From: Chloroflexota bacterium
GTDB taxonomy: Bacteria; Chloroflexota; Dehalococcoidia; GIF9; UBA5629
Direction of reading: 5' to 3'
Assembly: GCA_026389655.1 (NCBI GenBank)
Contig: JAPLHL010000245.1
Location: forward strand, 1 to 6,944
Length of the DNA: 6,944 nucleotides
Both the position numbers and the translations under genes were made by a program. The notes beneath the pieces are model-generated. The model made no database searches and had not been told where the DNA came from. It saw only the letters and a program-made list of their open reading frames with translations. This document shows positions 5,580 through 6,944 of this stretch, piece after piece. Every line of letters starts with the position of its first letter. Positions within the stretch are counted from its first letter, which is position 1.

Positions 5580-6635
5580 CTATTTTGATAAAGGCCACAT
5601 TCTTATCCAGGTCTTAATCAATTCCCATCTGTGATACAGTCCCCGCGGTTCAAATAAAATGAATACAATTATTACCAGGCCTGCAAATACTGACATGGAA
5701 TTTGAAACAATGTTCGTACTTATAATTGGGAAAAGCGAGGAAAGCATCGATCCGAAACTGGAGACGAAAAACTGCAACATTTTTAAGAAGATAACACCAA
5801 AAAAAGTCCCGGTAATGGAGCCGAGCCCGCCGACAATAATATAACCTATATACATGACGCATTCATTAAATGAGAAAAGGTCCGGATATAAATGTCCATA
5901 ATAGGCGGCATAAAGCGTTCCGCTTACTGCGCCAAATGATGCGCAAAGGATGAATGCAATTAGTTTATATTTGAAAATGTTTATGCCCATAAGCTCGGCT
6001 GCCAGATCATTGTCCCTTATGGCTATTAAAGCCCTGCCAATTCGTCCGCGGACGATATTTTTAGCGAAAAAAGTACATACAATAAGGAATGCCATAATGA
6101 GATAATAGTAATCTCGCTCGCTCTCTATAGCGAGATTGCCCATTTTTACTTGAGCTATATCGAGCCCGGAAGGTCCCCCCGTAATATCTCCTCCATGCAA
6201 TATGGCATACATTACTATTACAAAAGCCGCCAGCGTAGTGACTGCTATATAAAATCCTTTTATTCTTAAAGCGGGCAGGCCGAAAATAAGTCCTATCAGG
6301 GCAGTGCCGACTATCGATATTGGAACAGTAAGCCACCAGCTCATCCCGGTGTGATGTATCAAAATTGCACTGATATACGCTCCCGATGCAACAAAAACAG
6401 CGTGCCCAAAATTAATTTGACCGCAATAGCCTGTCAGTATGTTTATGCCCAGTGTGGCAATAATAATTATTCCTATTATGTTCATCTTCGACAGCCAATC
6501 ATCTCCCAGTGTAAAGGGAATCACCACCATTAGCAGCGTCAGTCCAATTATCGACATGACCCACTGGAATTTGGTCCGTAGAATGGCCATGTCCTGGCCA
6601 TAGTCTGTATTGAATACACCGCTTGGCTGTTTCAT
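5580..6635 (-). CDS. livM: LivM-type ABC transporter permease
   Basis: This is one of the two membrane subunits of a branched-chain-amino-acid type ABC importer, 351 residues, of usual length for LivM. An N-terminal cytoplasmic tail containing GVFNTDY..DMAI is common in such permeases. Motifs in order: LTGYCGQINFGHAVF (67-81); GLPALRIKGFYIAVTTLA (119-136); TGGPSGL (152-158); a cytoplasmic loop, GRIGRALIAIRDNDLAAELMG (197-217), which is the EAA-like site that meets the ATPase; GYIIVGGLGSITGTFFG (264-280); and FEPRGLY (328-334). Hydrophobic stretches between these fit eight or more membrane spans. The ATG at 6635 has a modest AAGG ten bases upstream. It is preceded by an acyl-CoA ligase gene (59-base gap) and followed by the binding-protein gene. 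Its LivH partner and the LivG/LivF ATPases are not in this window. Confidence 0.95.
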   Translation of the reverse strand: MKQPSGVFNTDYGQDMAILRTKFQWVMSIIGLTLLMVVIPFTLGDDWLSKMNIIGIIIIATLGINILTGYCGQINFGHAVFVASGAYISAILIHHTGMSWWLTVPISIVGTALIGLIFGLPALRIKGFYIAVTTLAAFVIVMYAILHGGDITGGPSGLDIAQVKMGNLAIESERDYYYLIMAFLIVCTFFAKNIVRGRIGRALIAIRDNDLAAELMGINIFKYKLIAFILCASFGAVSGTLYAAYYGHLYPDLFSFNECVMYIGYIIVGGLGSITGTFFGVIFLKMLQFFVSSFGSMLSSLFPIISTNIVSNSMSVFAGLVIIVFILFEPRGLYHRWELIKTWIRMWPLSK

Positions 6636-6694
6636 TTAATTATCGCCTTATCCAATTCTCGATTAAATCCAACAACCTCAATATCATGAGATGA

Positions 6695-6944
6695 TCAATC
6701 GGTTACATCCCTGATTTTCACGTTTACACTCATAGTACGGCTTGTCCCGTCCCTGTATTTAACTACCGATTCGCAGAAGGCCTCGCTTTTACCGGCGAAA
6801 GCTGCATCGATAAGATCATGGTAGCGCTGTTCAATAAATAGTTTTTTCACCTTCCGTGTTCTTGTCATCTCCCCCTCATCAGCATCGAACTCCTTATAGA
6901 AAATTAAAAATCTTTTTATCTGTGCTGCCCTTGGCAACACCTTA
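6695..6944 (-). CDS. AMP-forming acyl-CoA ligase, C-terminal end, 5'-partial
   Basis: Only the last 82 full codons are present; the frame is open to the right edge, so the GTG at 6940 is an internal valine, not a start. The peptide ...AAQIKRFLIFYKEFDADEGEMTRTRKVKK...FIEQRYHDLIDAAF... resembles the C-terminal lid of long-chain acyl-CoA synthetases of the AMP-binding superfamily. That part of the family carries the catalytic lysine of motif A10, here probably the lysine in TRTRKVKK. The tail (VVKYRDGTSRT..VNVKI) matches an ending I associate with bacterial ligases encoded beside Liv-type transporters. The enzyme would convert a fatty or other carboxylic acid to its CoA thioester with ATP, inside the cell. 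Its TGA is 59 bases before the livM ATG, consistent with one operon. Assignment rests on a short piece. Confidence 0.75.
   Translation of the reverse strand, partial: KVLPRAAQIKRFLIFYKEFDADEGEMTRTRKVKKLFIEQRYHDLIDAAFAGKSEAFCESVVKYRDGTSRTMSVNVKIRDVTD

Noticed and set aside
6110..6137. A hairpin with 9-bp arms (AATCTCGCT) inside livM
   Set aside because: A stem of this length with a 10-base loop is expected about once by chance in such a window, and it lies mid-gene in conserved coding sequence.

Overview
The window looks like part of the chromosome of an anaerobic or facultative bacterium that degrades organic acids. GC content is moderate by eye, every gene belongs to a CoA-thioester or transport family, and the binding protein carries a lipoprotein-type leader. 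Uncultured Chloroflexota (Dehalococcoidia-like) or Desulfobacterota are the best guesses, but nothing here fixes the phylum.

Layout. On the plus strand, bases 1-1775 hold the two subunits of a family I (glutaconate-type) CoA-transferase. Subunit A is cut by the left edge: its frame is open to base 1. Subunit B starts inside the ATGA overlap. A strong hairpin at 1807-1840 lies between this pair and a convergent minus-strand block. Reading that block in its own direction from the right edge, it holds: the C-terminal end of an AMP-forming acyl-CoA ligase; a LivM-type ABC permease; a Liv-type substrate-binding lipoprotein, followed by a perfect 12-bp hairpin; a CrtC/AttH-type lipocalin-fold protein; and a nitronate monooxygenase/FabK-type flavin oxidoreductase.

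How the genes may work together (inference). The binding protein and permease would bring in a carboxylic acid or similar small solute. The ligase and the CoA-transferase would put it on CoA, and the flavin enzyme would act on an intermediate. In mycobacteria the IpdA/IpdB (CoA-transferase fold) and IpdC (NMO family) genes for steroid ring degradation are neighbours, so this pairing has a known parallel. Here, however, subunit B keeps a glutamate where true CoA-transferases have their catalytic residue. No substrate can be named.

Oddities. The flavin oxidoreductase seems to lack about 20-25 residues at its N-terminus, including the usual YPI-x-QGGM strand. Both it and the CrtC-like gene have a good Shine-Dalgarno followed at normal distance by ATA (or ATT/ATC), not ATG. 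Between livM and the binding-protein gene there is a near-perfect ribosome binding site and ATG opening a frame of only six codons. An 18-bp perfect palindrome lies in the 3' end of the CrtC-like gene. I saw no tRNA, rRNA, CRISPR, insertion sequence, defence gene or clearly new multi-gene system.
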